A DNA stretch of 64,000 nucleotides. Origin: Calditrichales bacterium MX18-03. Its GTDB lineage: Bacteria > Bacillota > Clostridia > Lutisporales > Lutisporaceae. The stretch covers positions 1,302,001-1,366,000 of the forward strand of contig JAJGRE010000001.1 in the NCBI GenBank assembly GCA_021083345.1, written 5' to 3'. Below are positions 53,630 through 62,441 of the stretch, in pieces (the stretch's first letter is position 1; each line of letters opens with the position of its first letter). The translations under genes were made by a program, and so were the position numbers. Under the pieces are notes generated by a model. It was not told the DNA's origin. It saw only the letters and a list, made by a program, of their open reading frames with translations, and did not search any database.

Positions 53630-54613
53630 CTATTGCGCATTGATTTTGAACAATTCGTCCGTTTCGGGCGGCGGCAGTTCTTCCCGGCCGTTTTTGCCTA
53701 CGAAATATTTCCCTTTTTCGATCATCTTTCCGATTACGGCAGCAGGGATCCCTGCGTCAGACAGCTTCGATACCAATTCGTCACCCTTCCTGCATGAAAT
53801 CAGCATACAGCCGCTTGAGATCAGCTTATAAGGATTGATTCCATAGTGCCGGCATATCTTGTTCGTTACAGGGTGTACCGGTATTTTATCCACTTCCAGC
53901 TCCACGCCGATGCCTGAGCTTTCGGCAACCTCCCAGGCCGCTCCAAAAACCCCGCCTTCCGTAACGTCGTGCATGCTGTTTACTCCAAAGTCACCGGCCA
54001 GAACACCTTCCCTGACCACACTGATATGATCGCTAAAACCTTGAGCAGTTTCCATTTCTTCTTTTGTCAGCTTATCCTGAAGCTCCGGTTCCCTGTCAGC
54101 GGATAGGATCGCTGTTCCTTCAAGGCCTGCCCATTTTGTCATCACCAGATCATCCCCTGCCTTTGCACCCGAGGTCTTGACCACTCGCTCCTTTTCAACT
54201 TTGCCTAAAGCGGTTGTCGAGATAATGATCCTGTTGACTGCTGATGTGACTTCCGTATGACCTCCGATGATTTCCACGCCCAGCGCAGCGGCAGCGTCTC
54301 CCGCCTCTTTCATGACACGTCCGATATCTTCTTCAGAAGCAGAGACGGGTGCCATGATGGTTATCATAAGGGCAAGGGGTGCGACACCGCTGGAAGCGAC
54401 ATCGTTGCAGGAGATATGTACTGCCAGTGCGCCAGCACCCTTTGAAGCCCCCGTAATGGGGTCTGTGGACAAAACGCAGGCGTATTTTCCAAAATCGATA
54501 GCAGCGCAGTCTTCCCCGATTTCCGGCCGCAGGATGACCGCTTCATTCCGAACCCCAATATGCTCAAAAACCAGTGATTCCAACAATTCCGACGGCAGCT
54601 TCCCTTCCTTCAT
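53630..54613 (-). CDS. AIR-synthase-family protein (HypE/ThiL-like)
   Basis: The 327-residue ATP-binding protein is of the PurM fold: GEDCAAIDFG and VLSTDPITGA near the N-terminus, HISCNDVASSGVAPLALMITIMAP, GGHTEVT and a C-terminal domain with HDVTEGGVFGAAWEVAE. This arrangement is closest to HypE-like proteins, but the C-terminal Cys-containing tail that HypE uses for cyanide transfer is absent (it ends FKINAQ), and the Sec/Cys loop of SelD is missing. It probably phosphorylates or activates a small substrate. The ATG at 54613 has GGGGG nine bases upstream; an ATG at 54652 is less likely. Its leader contains copy B of the structured repeat. Confidence 0.8.
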   Translation of the reverse strand: MKEGKLPSELLESLVFEHIGVRNEAVILRPEIGEDCAAIDFGKYACVLSTDPITGASKGAGALAVHISCNDVASSGVAPLALMITIMAPVSASEEDIGRVMKEAGDAAAALGVEIIGGHTEVTSAVNRIIISTTALGKVEKERVVKTSGAKAGDDLVMTKWAGLEGTAILSADREPELQDKLTKEEMETAQGFSDHISVVREGVLAGDFGVNSMHDVTEGGVFGAAWEVAESSGIGVELEVDKIPVHPVTNKICRHYGINPYKLISSGCMLISCRKGDELVSKLSDAGIPAAVIGKMIEKGKYFVGKNGREELPPPETDELFKINAQ

Positions 54614-55009
54614 CCTTCTATTCCCCCAATCAAATGGAATATGATACAGCATTCTCTATCAATAGGATTCAAACTATCCTTATTATAACATAAACTATAT
54701 AGAACACGACACTGATGACAAATCTCTATTGTAGCGGATAGTATGTATAAGCGCGTATTGTTATTCTTGTTAGCCAGGTCTAATTGCTAGCCTGGCGTCC
54801 GTGCCAGTCTTACGCTTTTAAATATGCCTTCGCAAAGACCTGGAACTAACCGGATAAAGATACGCTATTATACATACCACTGTTGTGGCAGCGTATTTGT
54901 CATCCTGAACTTCACGTGTCGCATTTATTTATAATGTTAGACATCGGTTTTACCACCTGTTTAAGCTGCATACATATATAAGGTAGAAAATTATTCGGGT
55001 GGTGTTTTG
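54614..55009. other. 396-bp divergent intergenic region
   Basis: It separates the AIR-synthase-family gene (minus) from the 455-residue gene (plus). It contains the structured repeat copy B with a flanking arm, a TATAAT on the plus strand near 54932, and a TTATAATAAGG element on the minus strand near 54680-54690 suited to the AIR-synthase gene. No coding frame is evident. Confidence 0.6.
54788..54884. repeat. Dispersed structured repeat, copy B
   Basis: This 97-bp element is homologous to copy A (21406-21504). It has hairpin CTGGC-GTCCGT-GCCAG (54792-54807), whose second pair differs from copy A by a compensating change. An 8-bp closing stem (54774-54781 with 54836-54843) and a stem ATACGCT/AGCGTAT (54860-54866 with 54890-54896) are found in this copy only. 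Confidence 0.65.
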
Positions 55010-56377
55010 ATGAATTACGATTTCTCATATTCGGATATTGTCAAACAATGTGACGCCATGGTGTTTCTCAACCTGATTTCCTTCACCCTGCTTTCCGGCT
55101 GCGGTAATATCGAAATGCCCCAGGAGGAGGAACTGACCAGGATATATGAGCTATTGAAGGGAACACCTGACGAAAAAATGCCGAAGAACATCATGTTCAT
55201 GTCTTCATTGTATCAGCGCTGCCTCCCCGAGTACACAGGCATGCCCGATTCCCCTTACGATTTCAGCTGCTTTCACTGGTCCGGAAAGAAGCAGAAACGT
55301 GAGATCCATCCGGATACCTTAAGCCATTCTATTTTCACTGCCGCTGCAATGATTCCAAAAATCAGAAGCGGTGAGCTGAAGCTTGATAATCCGGATTTCA
55401 TAGCCTATTGTCTGGCCGCCAATGCTGCCAAGCAAGCGCATTTTCTGATGGCATTTCTAAAGAACGGCGAGTTTTATTATCCCGGAAAAGATACCGGCAG
55501 CAATGCCTATGGCGAGTACTGCATTGACCGGCTGCCGGAAGAGCCTGATCTGAAGACCCAGTTTTCTGTCATGGAAGCTTTCTCGAGCCTGAACGAACTG
55601 GGTGAAAAGAACCCTGAATATGGCAGCGGTGTACAGGACTTGCTGAAAAGGGAGCTGGAGCTCATTCCAATGCTATGTGATAACCTGATTGAAGGTGTTA
55701 CCGAGATCAGTTCGCGGGATCTGGCTGTGATCGGTCTTTCCCTGAATCAGATGCATCGAAGCTGCGGCAACCACAGAAGCATACTGTTCACTGCCCTGAC
55801 AACAATAGGTTGTGAGCTGCATGAAAGGCTATTCAGTTCGGGGGATATAGGCCGAAGCATGTGGGATCACGAAGCCAGTTCTTTCTCCACGCTCTGCAAC
55901 TGTCTGAACCTTTTCATCCGCCTCTATGAGTTGACAGGCATGGACCAATACCATCGATCCGTTTTCCTGATCTATGACCGTATAGATTCCTTCTGGGACC
56001 CGCAGATAGGCTTATTTGTCCCTTCCAACCGGAACAAGCAGCGGTATTCCATCAAGGATATCGGGTTCACAACCGCTGCGCTTAAGGCTTTGAGAAGCAG
56101 CCTGACGGATCCTGACCTTTTCATGTATGCCGACAGGCAGTTTTCTGAGTTTTACAGCTCTGCTTTCATAAACAGTAAGATATTTAACTGTCAGCTTCAT
56201 CCCATTCTTCAACAGGGAAAGCTGGAGCAGCAGCTTCTGGGCAGCTCGGCTAAAAATGCGGCACCGGTGTTTTCCAAGTCCTTTGAGGTCAAGGTCAATA
56301 AGAAGAAATACTATTGTGAACCGGATATATTCCAGGCAGAATATGTCCTTCTGGGATGCAAATACTTGATGTACTGA
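55010..56377 (+). CDS. Hypothetical protein, 455 aa, probably helical
   Basis: I do not recognise this protein. It is soluble without a signal peptide and mostly alpha-helical by composition, with nine Cys but no ribbon pattern. Repeating pairs of helices (for example LKTQFSVMEAFSSLNELGEKNPEYGSGVQDLL and RDLAVIGLSLNQMHRSCGNHRSILFTALTTIG, split here by other sequence) and the late FWDPQIGLFVPSN would fit an alpha/alpha-barrel protein, which is a guess. The ATG at 55010 has GGGTGGTG upstream; the TTG at 55007 is less likely. The 3' end overlaps the convergent gene by 67 bp. Confidence 0.75.
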   Translation: MNYDFSYSDIVKQCDAMVFLNLISFTLLSGCGNIEMPQEEELTRIYELLKGTPDEKMPKNIMFMSSLYQRCLPEYTGMPDSPYDFSCFHWSGKKQKREIHPDTLSHSIFTAAAMIPKIRSGELKLDNPDFIAYCLAANAAKQAHFLMAFLKNGEFYYPGKDTGSNAYGEYCIDRLPEEPDLKTQFSVMEAFSSLNELGEKNPEYGSGVQDLLKRELELIPMLCDNLIEGVTEISSRDLAVIGLSLNQMHRSCGNHRSILFTALTTIGCELHERLFSSGDIGRSMWDHEASSFSTLCNCLNLFIRLYELTGMDQYHRSVFLIYDRIDSFWDPQIGLFVPSNRNKQRYSIKDIGFTTAALKALRSSLTDPDLFMYADRQFSEFYSSAFINSKIFNCQLHPILQQGKLEQQLLGSSAKNAAPVFSKSFEVKVNKKKYYCEPDIFQAEYVLLGCKYLMY

Positions 56378-56979
56378 GCTTCTCCTTCTGCGCTGCATTG
56401 CCTGAAAAAGTGCTGCCATTCTTCAAAGGACAGCGTCAGGTGGTCTGAGACAATATACAGGCATGTAATGTTCTCAGGAGGGATAGAATGCAGTATCAGC
56501 ACCTCTGCATCATATCCCTCTTGTCTGTCTTTCCTCTGCTCCAAGTTCTCCTGGTAGCTCAAGGAAGTATCCCAATAAATCTCTGCGATTTTTCTGCCGT
56601 GATGCATGAGAAAGTCCTTTGCATTTCGGCAATTCTGAAGCTTTTGCATTACAAAAGGTTCAAATAGGAAATTCGCAGTATTCTCATTGCATATCCAGCA
56701 TTTGCTTTTGTCTATCTTCAGCCGCAGGACTGCGGTATGGGAATGCCAACCATGTCCCTCCTTGAAGCCCAAGCTTCCAAAAACTGCTTTCTTCCTCTCC
56801 ACCCAGCCCGGTACCCTTGCCGTTTTGTTTTGATCGAAAAAGGTGTGAAACGCGTAATATTTTCCGGCATATGTCTTTTTATCATCATATTCGATGCCAT
56901 ATTCCAGGGCATGCTTGAGGTCGTTGATGCCGACCACATGATAGACATAACCTTGCTCTGTCAAATCCTCAAACCTCAA
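56311..56979 (-). CDS. Hypothetical protein, 222 aa, with distant DarT/ADP-ribosyltransferase-like features
   Basis: The N-terminus GYVYHVVGINDLKHALEYGI and the later YDAEVLILHSIPPENITCLYIV recall the Tyr-His and Glu regions of DarT-like ADP-ribosyltransferases (a YH motif before a helix, and an AEVLI strand near the end). The middle does not show other DarT motifs and no macrodomain antitoxin gene is next to it, so this is only a hint. The start is TTG at 56979, with GAGGG seven bases upstream. It overlaps the convergent 455-residue gene by 67 bp. Confidence 0.6.
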   Translation of the reverse strand: MRFEDLTEQGYVYHVVGINDLKHALEYGIEYDDKKTYAGKYYAFHTFFDQNKTARVPGWVERKKAVFGSLGFKEGHGWHSHTAVLRLKIDKSKCWICNENTANFLFEPFVMQKLQNCRNAKDFLMHHGRKIAEIYWDTSLSYQENLEQRKDRQEGYDAEVLILHSIPPENITCLYIVSDHLTLSFEEWQHFFRQCSAEGEAQYIKYLHPRRTYSAWNISGSQ

Positions 56980-57185
56980 AACCTTTCCCTCTTTTCTTGC
57001 AGCAGGCCTAGATTTTTTTGCCTGCTTTACTGTTACATTAGTTTTTGTTTTTTTGATAAAACTATTTATGAAATGCGGTACAGACGCGTTTCCGGCATAG
57101 CCTCAAAATGCTAAGCCTGAGGCTTATAACCTATCGCCCGTTGCAGTAAAATGCGCCTTTGCACATTTTATAAGGGGGGATTCAG

Positions 57186-57344
57186 TTGGTATTTATTAGC
57201 TGCACCGAGAACTGCATTCATCAAAACGACGGCATGTGCACCCTGTCATCAGCAGGCACCTTATCCAATACGACAGCAACCGGCTGTGAGTTTTTTATTG
57301 ACAAAAGGCAACAAGACAAAAAGCGCACTGCACACTTGAGCTAA
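57186..57344 (+). CDS. 52-residue cysteine-rich protein
   Basis: A TTG start at 57186 lies five bases after a strong AAGGGGGGA site (57172-57180). The product has Cys6, Cys10, Cys18 and Cys34 in the pattern ISCTENCIHQNDGMCTL and GCEFF. Small proteins with C-x3-C-x2-Q-x2-G-x-C and a late Cys are widespread in Clostridia; databases often mislabel them as hydroxymyristoyl-ACP dehydratase, or place them near DUF1540. A zinc or other metal site is plausible. It ends inside its own terminator. Confidence 0.72.
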   Translation: MVFISCTENCIHQNDGMCTLSSAGTLSNTTATGCEFFIDKRQQDKKRTAHLS

Positions 57345-57354
57345 TGCGCTTTTT
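57318..57354. terminator. Terminator overlapping the end of the Cys-rich gene
   Basis: A 10-bp stem (57318-57327 with 57345-57354) is flanked by A- and T-runs. The left arm is within the coding sequence and the stop codon (57342-57344) is in the loop. Confidence 0.75.
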
Positions 57355-57419
57355 TGCATATTTCAAAAAGATTTCCCGGGCAATATTCGACGGCAAACGG
57401 CTTGTATTGATGTAGCAGC

Positions 57420-59075
57420 TTAGAAACGCACCATATAAACCGAATATAGGAAATACATCAATGTATTATGGATCAGCAGAAACAGACCCAACTCAGGCAA
57501 AGGATGCATGTCACGGCTTCCTTTCCGGTAAAAATGCAGAATGCCGTATGTCGTGCCGAAGGTCAGAAGCAGATAGAAAAAAGGTGCTCCCGGAAACGTC
57601 AGTATGGCAGGCATAAAGGAAACGGATTCCGGATTTTTATAGATGTTCAGCATGCTGTATACCATAACCAGGCCCTCCAGTACAATCCCGATCCGGTAGG
57701 TCAAATTAGGCCTGTCAAAGAAGTATTTCCATTCAAAAAAGTCTACGCAGATAGGCCAAAACAGGATTGGAGCTGTTACAAGGAGGTTTATGAATACCGG
57801 AAAAAAGACAAACATATAGGCGGCTGCCACTTCCATAAGCGTATTTATTACATCTTCCTTGGTGGTTTTGTTGTATCTGTTCTTATACGTCTCCCCGCTA
57901 GAAGTGATGCCGACCTGGTATTTTGAGTCTCCCAAGGTCCTTAGGAAGGATGCGGCATACGTATCCCCTACCCTTTCAATTTGAGCATTGCTGCACCATC
58001 TCCTCGTATTGGTTGCCAACACCTCTTCCAAAACCACCCCTTTATCAATGGTAATATAAACCAGCTCCGAGCCTTCATCTTCGCCCAAACGTCTGGCCGG
58101 TGCTGCTACAATAGCAGTCAGGACTTCACCTTGCTCCTTTACCAGGCTCAATGTGGATAGGAAAGGCTCTGGCTCATCAGCCTGCATCTCCAGTTTTAGT
58201 CTCTCAAACTTCAGAGTCTGAACGCCGTCCAGATTCTGCGGCAATCTGCCCATGTAGGTCCTGGCTACCATGCCTTGTCCGCTCATTTTTCCAATCTCGT
58301 AGAAGATATAGATATCTTCATCATCCAGCGCTATTTTTAAGTTATTGATGGAATTGGAGCCTTCCCGGGTTGTATAGTTATTTTCTATGATAACCGGCTG
58401 TGTTCTTTCATATAGCTTTCCTGAGCGGCTATCATAACCCAAAACCCTCATTCCATACTCTGTCGGGCTCAATGCCGCTGCAGTGAGCAGGTAAACACCG
58501 CCTTTATTATCCCCACACCCGGTGACATACTTTAAGCTTTCATTGACGTTATACTCTGAAAGCGTTTCAATCACACCGTCTTTAATCTGATAGAGTTCCA
58601 GCTTTTCTTTCTCAGCAACGGCCAGATACAGCGCATTTCCCGACTTAAAAAGATGAAAGTCATTGATATTGGAAGCAACTTTTCTTCTGGTTTTTTCCTT
58701 ATCCCTATACGCTGAAGCATACAAATCATAATTTTCCGTCCACAGCAGCAGCTTCGAAGTACCTTGATACTTCACAAGCTTCTCCCGATTGTAGCCGCTG
58801 ATTCCAAGAGGTTCCGCAGCTGTCAGCTCACCTGCCTCATCTAGAACTGCGTGTTGAAAGTCAGCCTCATCGCCGTATAGAATATGGAGCATTCCATTTT
58901 CCGCAAATACAACAGGATCTTTTTTGAAGACTGTTATGCCCGCCTGCCCATGTCTCCCCCACATTTCCGAAGGCGGCGTGATGCGGTCAATCAAGTCGAA
59001 ACGGCTGTGAAAGCAAAGAATAGCAAGTAGTGCAACTAAAAAAAGAAACAATGACACCCATTTGAATTTTTTCAT
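57420..59075 (-). CDS. Membrane protein with external propeller-like domain and C-terminal helices
   Basis: The 551-residue protein begins with a signal-anchor helix (WVSLFLFLVALLAILCF). About 380 residues follow with recurrent beta motifs (FAENGMLHILYGDE, KLLLWTENYDLYASAY, YLAVAEKEKLELYQIKDG, IALDDEDIYIFYEIG), suggesting an extracytoplasmic beta-propeller. Five or so helices end the chain (YMFVFFPVFINLLVTAPILFWPI, GIVLEGLVMVYSML, FFYLLLTFGTTYGILHF, LGLFLLIHNTLMYFLY). I do not recognise a named family. GGGGGG precedes the ATG. A single gene. Confidence 0.72.
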   Translation of the reverse strand: MKKFKWVSLFLFLVALLAILCFHSRFDLIDRITPPSEMWGRHGQAGITVFKKDPVVFAENGMLHILYGDEADFQHAVLDEAGELTAAEPLGISGYNREKLVKYQGTSKLLLWTENYDLYASAYRDKEKTRRKVASNINDFHLFKSGNALYLAVAEKEKLELYQIKDGVIETLSEYNVNESLKYVTGCGDNKGGVYLLTAAALSPTEYGMRVLGYDSRSGKLYERTQPVIIENNYTTREGSNSINNLKIALDDEDIYIFYEIGKMSGQGMVARTYMGRLPQNLDGVQTLKFERLKLEMQADEPEPFLSTLSLVKEQGEVLTAIVAAPARRLGEDEGSELVYITIDKGVVLEEVLATNTRRWCSNAQIERVGDTYAASFLRTLGDSKYQVGITSSGETYKNRYNKTTKEDVINTLMEVAAAYMFVFFPVFINLLVTAPILFWPICVDFFEWKYFFDRPNLTYRIGIVLEGLVMVYSMLNIYKNPESVSFMPAILTFPGAPFFYLLLTFGTTYGILHFYRKGSRDMHPLPELGLFLLIHNTLMYFLYSVYMVRF

Positions 59076-59223
59076 GCTTTAACCCCCCACTCTTTTGACG
59101 ATGTGTAATTTTCATTTTATAGCAAATTTTTGCAATTTGAAACAGCTTTATGTGAATTTACTGTGAACTGTTAACGAATTATTTTCCATCTCCACCGATT
59201 TATTAGTTTTTGTGGACAGAACA

Positions 59224-59249
59224 AAACTGCCGGGCACCTCCGGCAGTTT
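59224..59249. terminator. Terminator after oppA
   Basis: A perfect 10-bp stem with a 6-nt loop (59224-59233 with 59240-59249) with TTTT-rich sequence on both sides. Confidence 0.8.
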
Positions 59250-59287
59250 CGTTTTATTGGGATGAATCAATTTAATGAAAAAACTTA

Positions 59288-60955
59288 TTAATTCTTGCCT
59301 TCAATATAGGCATAGATCAGGTTCATTTCCGGTGAGAATCCATGTCTTTCAAAGCCTTTGACATATTCTCTGACTGCATAGTCCCTGTATTGAGAATAAA
59401 CCGGACCGATGGGCATATCTTCCATGAGAATATCCTCTGCTCTACGCATCAGCTCGAACTTCTTTGTTTTGTCCGCCTCACCCTTTGCAGCCTTGATCAA
59501 CGCGTCATATTCAGGGTTGCTGTATGCAGGGTCATTGTTGCCGCCGCCTGTGATATATAGATCAAGATCCGTCATCGGATCCGGATAGTCAGGACCCCAG
59601 CCGCCAAGGGAGATGTCATAGTCATGGGCCTGCTGCCTGTCGATGCGGACTGAGGAAGGAACCGGTTCGATCTCCACTTCTATGCCTAAGTTTTTCTTCC
59701 ACATTTCCTGAAAAGCCTGTGCATACATTTGACCCTTTGCATTATCGTTTGTCAGGAACTTCAGCACCGGAACCTGAGTAATGCCAAGCTCCTTCATGCC
59801 TTGCTCCAAAAGCTTCTTTGCAGTTTCCACGTCATTATCCTTGAAATATGTTGGCTTCGCATTTCTCCATGGGGTTTTGCCGTTCACGTCAAGAATGATA
59901 TCCGGATGTACATAAGCCAGAGCCGGTTCCCAAGGTGCCTTGGCAACCTGTTCGATAAAGGTCTTTCTGTCCGTTGCATAAGTCAGTGCTTTTCTGATGT
60001 TCTTATTCTTAAGCACCGGATGTGTGCAGTTAAAATCAAAGAACCAGACACTTCCTCTGTTGTAGCGGTATACTCCTCCTTTTGTAAGAGCAGCCTTCTG
60101 ATCTGCATCCAATTGAATGGTATGATCCAGTTCACCGGCTTCATACATATTGAATTCTGTAGCATCTTCAGAAATCATTAATCCAATGATTTTTTCCAGC
60201 CTAATGGATGCGCTGTCCCAATATTCCGGGTTCTTTACAAATACGATCTCGGATTCGTGCTGCCAACTTTCCATCTTGAATGGACCGTTGACAAGGAAGA
60301 ATTCCGGATCAGTATGGAACTTTTCGCCGACTTTTTCATAAAAATCCTGCCTTACCGGTGCGTAGGTTGCGAATGAAACAAGATAATCAAAGTAAGTAAC
60401 AGGCTGCTTTAATTTGTATCTGATTGTCTTTTCATCCAGGACTTCGATTCCGACCTGATCAGCCGTACCCTTGCCCTGACTATATTCCTCAGCGCCTACG
60501 ATGTCATACAGGAAATATGTGTAATCTCTCGGTGTTTTGGGATCAATGGCCCGCATTGCCCCATACTTGAAGTCATGGGCTGTAACCGGTTTTCCATCAG
60601 ACCACTTAGCATCTCTCAGATGGAAGGTCCATTCCTTTGCATCCGGGCTGGACTCCCATTTTTCTGCAATACCGGGTTTGATTGTGCCGTCTCCCTTGCT
60701 TCTTGTCAAGCCTTCCATTATCCAGTTGAAAATATTCAGTTCACCCTCGGATGAACAGGCTTGAAAATCCAACGTGCTGTTTTCCTGGAAGAGGTTCACC
60801 CTCAGAACCTGCTCTTCCTTCGGCTGCTCAGCCGGTTCAGTTGCTGCCGGTTCAGCTGTCGCCGGTGCTGTCTCTGTCTTGGGCGCACAGGCTGCCAGTG
60901 TGATACTCAGAACAAATACCAGGACCAGTGCCAAAACAATTGACCTTTTTTTCAT
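59288..60955 (-). CDS. oppA: Oligopeptide ABC transporter substrate-binding lipoprotein
   Basis: A lipoprotein signal (MKKRSIVLALVLVFVLSI, lipobox LAAC) and an Ala/Thr/Pro/Glu linker precede the SBP_bac_5 domain (LDFQACSSEGELNIFNWIMEGLTR, WTFHLRDAKWSDGKPVTAHDF, LGGWGPDYPDPMTDLDLY). OppA binds peptides outside the membrane and delivers them to OppBCDF. The ATG at 60955 has an AAGGGGGAAG site. It has its own promoter about 130 bp upstream, so it can be made in excess over the permease. Confidence 0.93.
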   Translation of the reverse strand: MKKRSIVLALVLVFVLSITLAACAPKTETAPATAEPAATEPAEQPKEEQVLRVNLFQENSTLDFQACSSEGELNIFNWIMEGLTRSKGDGTIKPGIAEKWESSPDAKEWTFHLRDAKWSDGKPVTAHDFKYGAMRAIDPKTPRDYTYFLYDIVGAEEYSQGKGTADQVGIEVLDEKTIRYKLKQPVTYFDYLVSFATYAPVRQDFYEKVGEKFHTDPEFFLVNGPFKMESWQHESEIVFVKNPEYWDSASIRLEKIIGLMISEDATEFNMYEAGELDHTIQLDADQKAALTKGGVYRYNRGSVWFFDFNCTHPVLKNKNIRKALTYATDRKTFIEQVAKAPWEPALAYVHPDIILDVNGKTPWRNAKPTYFKDNDVETAKKLLEQGMKELGITQVPVLKFLTNDNAKGQMYAQAFQEMWKKNLGIEVEIEPVPSSVRIDRQQAHDYDISLGGWGPDYPDPMTDLDLYITGGGNNDPAYSNPEYDALIKAAKGEADKTKKFELMRRAEDILMEDMPIGPVYSQYRDYAVREYVKGFERHGFSPEMNLIYAYIEGKN

Positions 60956-61316
60956 TTTTTCTTCCCCCTTAAACAACAAAGCTTTCTGTTTGTTTCTAAT
61001 TTTCATAATAAATGAAATTTTTGAATTAAATGGGGAAAATGAATGAATTATGTTTGATGAATGTATGTAATTTTTTTTACATATATATTAAAATTTTGTA
61101 ATGCCTTTTTCAAAAACTCCTACAGGGTGTTGCCGTATTAGCATGCTATTGCTGCGAAAAGGTCTGATTTCCTGATTTCTGCCCCACATCAGGAGCTCTT
61201 TTCTTTAATAGTTGAACAAAATAAGGATTTTTTGTGAAGATAATATGAATCAAATGTGAATTATTGTAAACAACTTTCAACTTTTCGTGCAAAAAAGCTC
61301 TATTTCTCTCCTCTCC
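60956..61316. other. 361-bp region between oppC and oppA
   Basis: It holds the oppA promoter (61085-61113), a 7-bp dyad TATGTAA/TTACATA (61064-61070 with 61077-61083) just downstream of the -10, and a short hairpin TCCTGAT/ATCAGGA near 61170-61195. No coding frame is evident. Confidence 0.55.
61085..61113 (-). promoter_or_regulatory. Sigma-A-like promoter of oppA
   Basis: On the minus strand TTGAAA (61108-61113) and TAATAT (61085-61090) are 17 bp apart, giving a leader of about 120 nt. Confidence 0.6.
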
Positions 61317-62234
61317 CTACTTCCTCAATCCTGGGTCAAGTGCGTCTCTCAAGCCATCCCCCAGCATATTGAAGGACAGCATTGCAAGGCTGATTGCTAT
61401 TGATGGGAAAAGCAGCAGATGCGGATGTGCTATTAATTGCGTCTGCCCTGCTGCCGCCAGTGTTCCCCAACTGGCCAGCGGTTGCGGTACGCCCATACCT
61501 ATAAAGCTTAAGAAAGCTTCTAAGAAAATTGCACCCGGTATCGAGAAGGTCAAACGGACGATAATCGGTCCGATGACGTTGGGTATCAAATGTCTTGCTA
61601 TTATTCGTGTGTGACTTGCACCCAGTGTTCTCGCCGCTAATACGAATTCCTGCTCCTTCACCTGGAGGATCTGGCCTCTTACGATACGCGCCATCGGCAG
61701 CCAGTGCAGGGCGGATATTACTATGATTACCGTTAACAGCCCTGGTCCTATAACCATAATCAAAAGAATCATCATGACGATATCCGGTATAACGTACAGC
61801 ACATCAACAATTCGCATCATGATATTGTCGACATTTCCGCCTTTGTATCCGGAAATACCGCCATAAATAATGCCAATAACCAATTCAATCAGTGCACCTG
61901 TGATGCCGATGAGAAGCGATATTCTTGCTCCTACCCACACACGGACGAACAGGTCACGGCCTAAGTTATCTGTCCCGAATATATGCCCCTCTACACCCGG
62001 ACGTATCAAAGTCAGCATCAGGTTTTGATCGGAATAAGAATACCTGGAAAACATGGGCTGAAAAATTGCCATGAGGGATAATATCGTCAAAATGATAATT
62101 GCCGTTATTGCAGCAGGATTTTTCTTCAGCCTTCTTCAGGCGTCCTGCCAATAGGTTAAGCTTGGTCTGACAATCTTTTGAGCTGTGCTCAAGTCCTTGC
62201 CTATCATCTTAAATTGTTCCTGCTTCAATTCCAT
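61317..62234 (-). pseudogene. oppC: Oligopeptide ABC permease OppC interrupted by TGA at codon 33
   Basis: The frame begins at ATG 62234 (AAGGGGGAA upstream) and reads LTYWQDA-TGA-RRLKKNPAA; other OppC proteins have Trp at this place, in the DAWRRL-type motif before helix 1. The remaining 257 codons from about 62090 are intact, with five to six membrane helices and the EAA loop region VLAARTLGASHTRIIARHLIPN. So this looks like a TGG-to-TGA change, sequencing error, readthrough, or reinitiation after codon 33, which lies before the first helix. Sec is implausible at a Trp position. OppB is not seen; it is expected beyond the window, upstream of oppD. Confidence 0.8.
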
Positions 62235-62404
62235 CTTCCATTCCCCCTTGCTATTTACCTGATTTCATAATATACTAAAAATTTGAAAAATTCGGGTTGA
62301 AAGAATGAAATATCTTTGAACAAAATGTTTAGAATTATTTACATGTTTGCTTATGTATTGTAATGTATCGAATACACTGAATCGTCTACGCTGGGCGCAA
62401 AAAA

Positions 62405-62431
62405 AGAACAGGGTGCAAATCATCCTGTTCT
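62405..62431 (-). terminator. Terminator after oppF
   Basis: An 8-bp stem AGAACAGG/CCTGTTCT (62405-62412 with 62424-62431) is followed on the minus strand by seven T residues; it separates oppF from oppC. Confidence 0.75.
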
Positions 62432-62441
62432 CTCTATTTCA

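Noticed and set aside
53630-54613. Selenophosphate synthetase (SelD) to go with the selenoprotein
   Set aside because: The protein shares the PurM fold but lacks the N-terminal Sec/Cys-containing loop of SelD.
62136-62138. Selenocysteine at the oppC TGA
   Set aside because: The residue expected there is Trp, not Cys, and I see no SECIS-like hairpin at the right distance.
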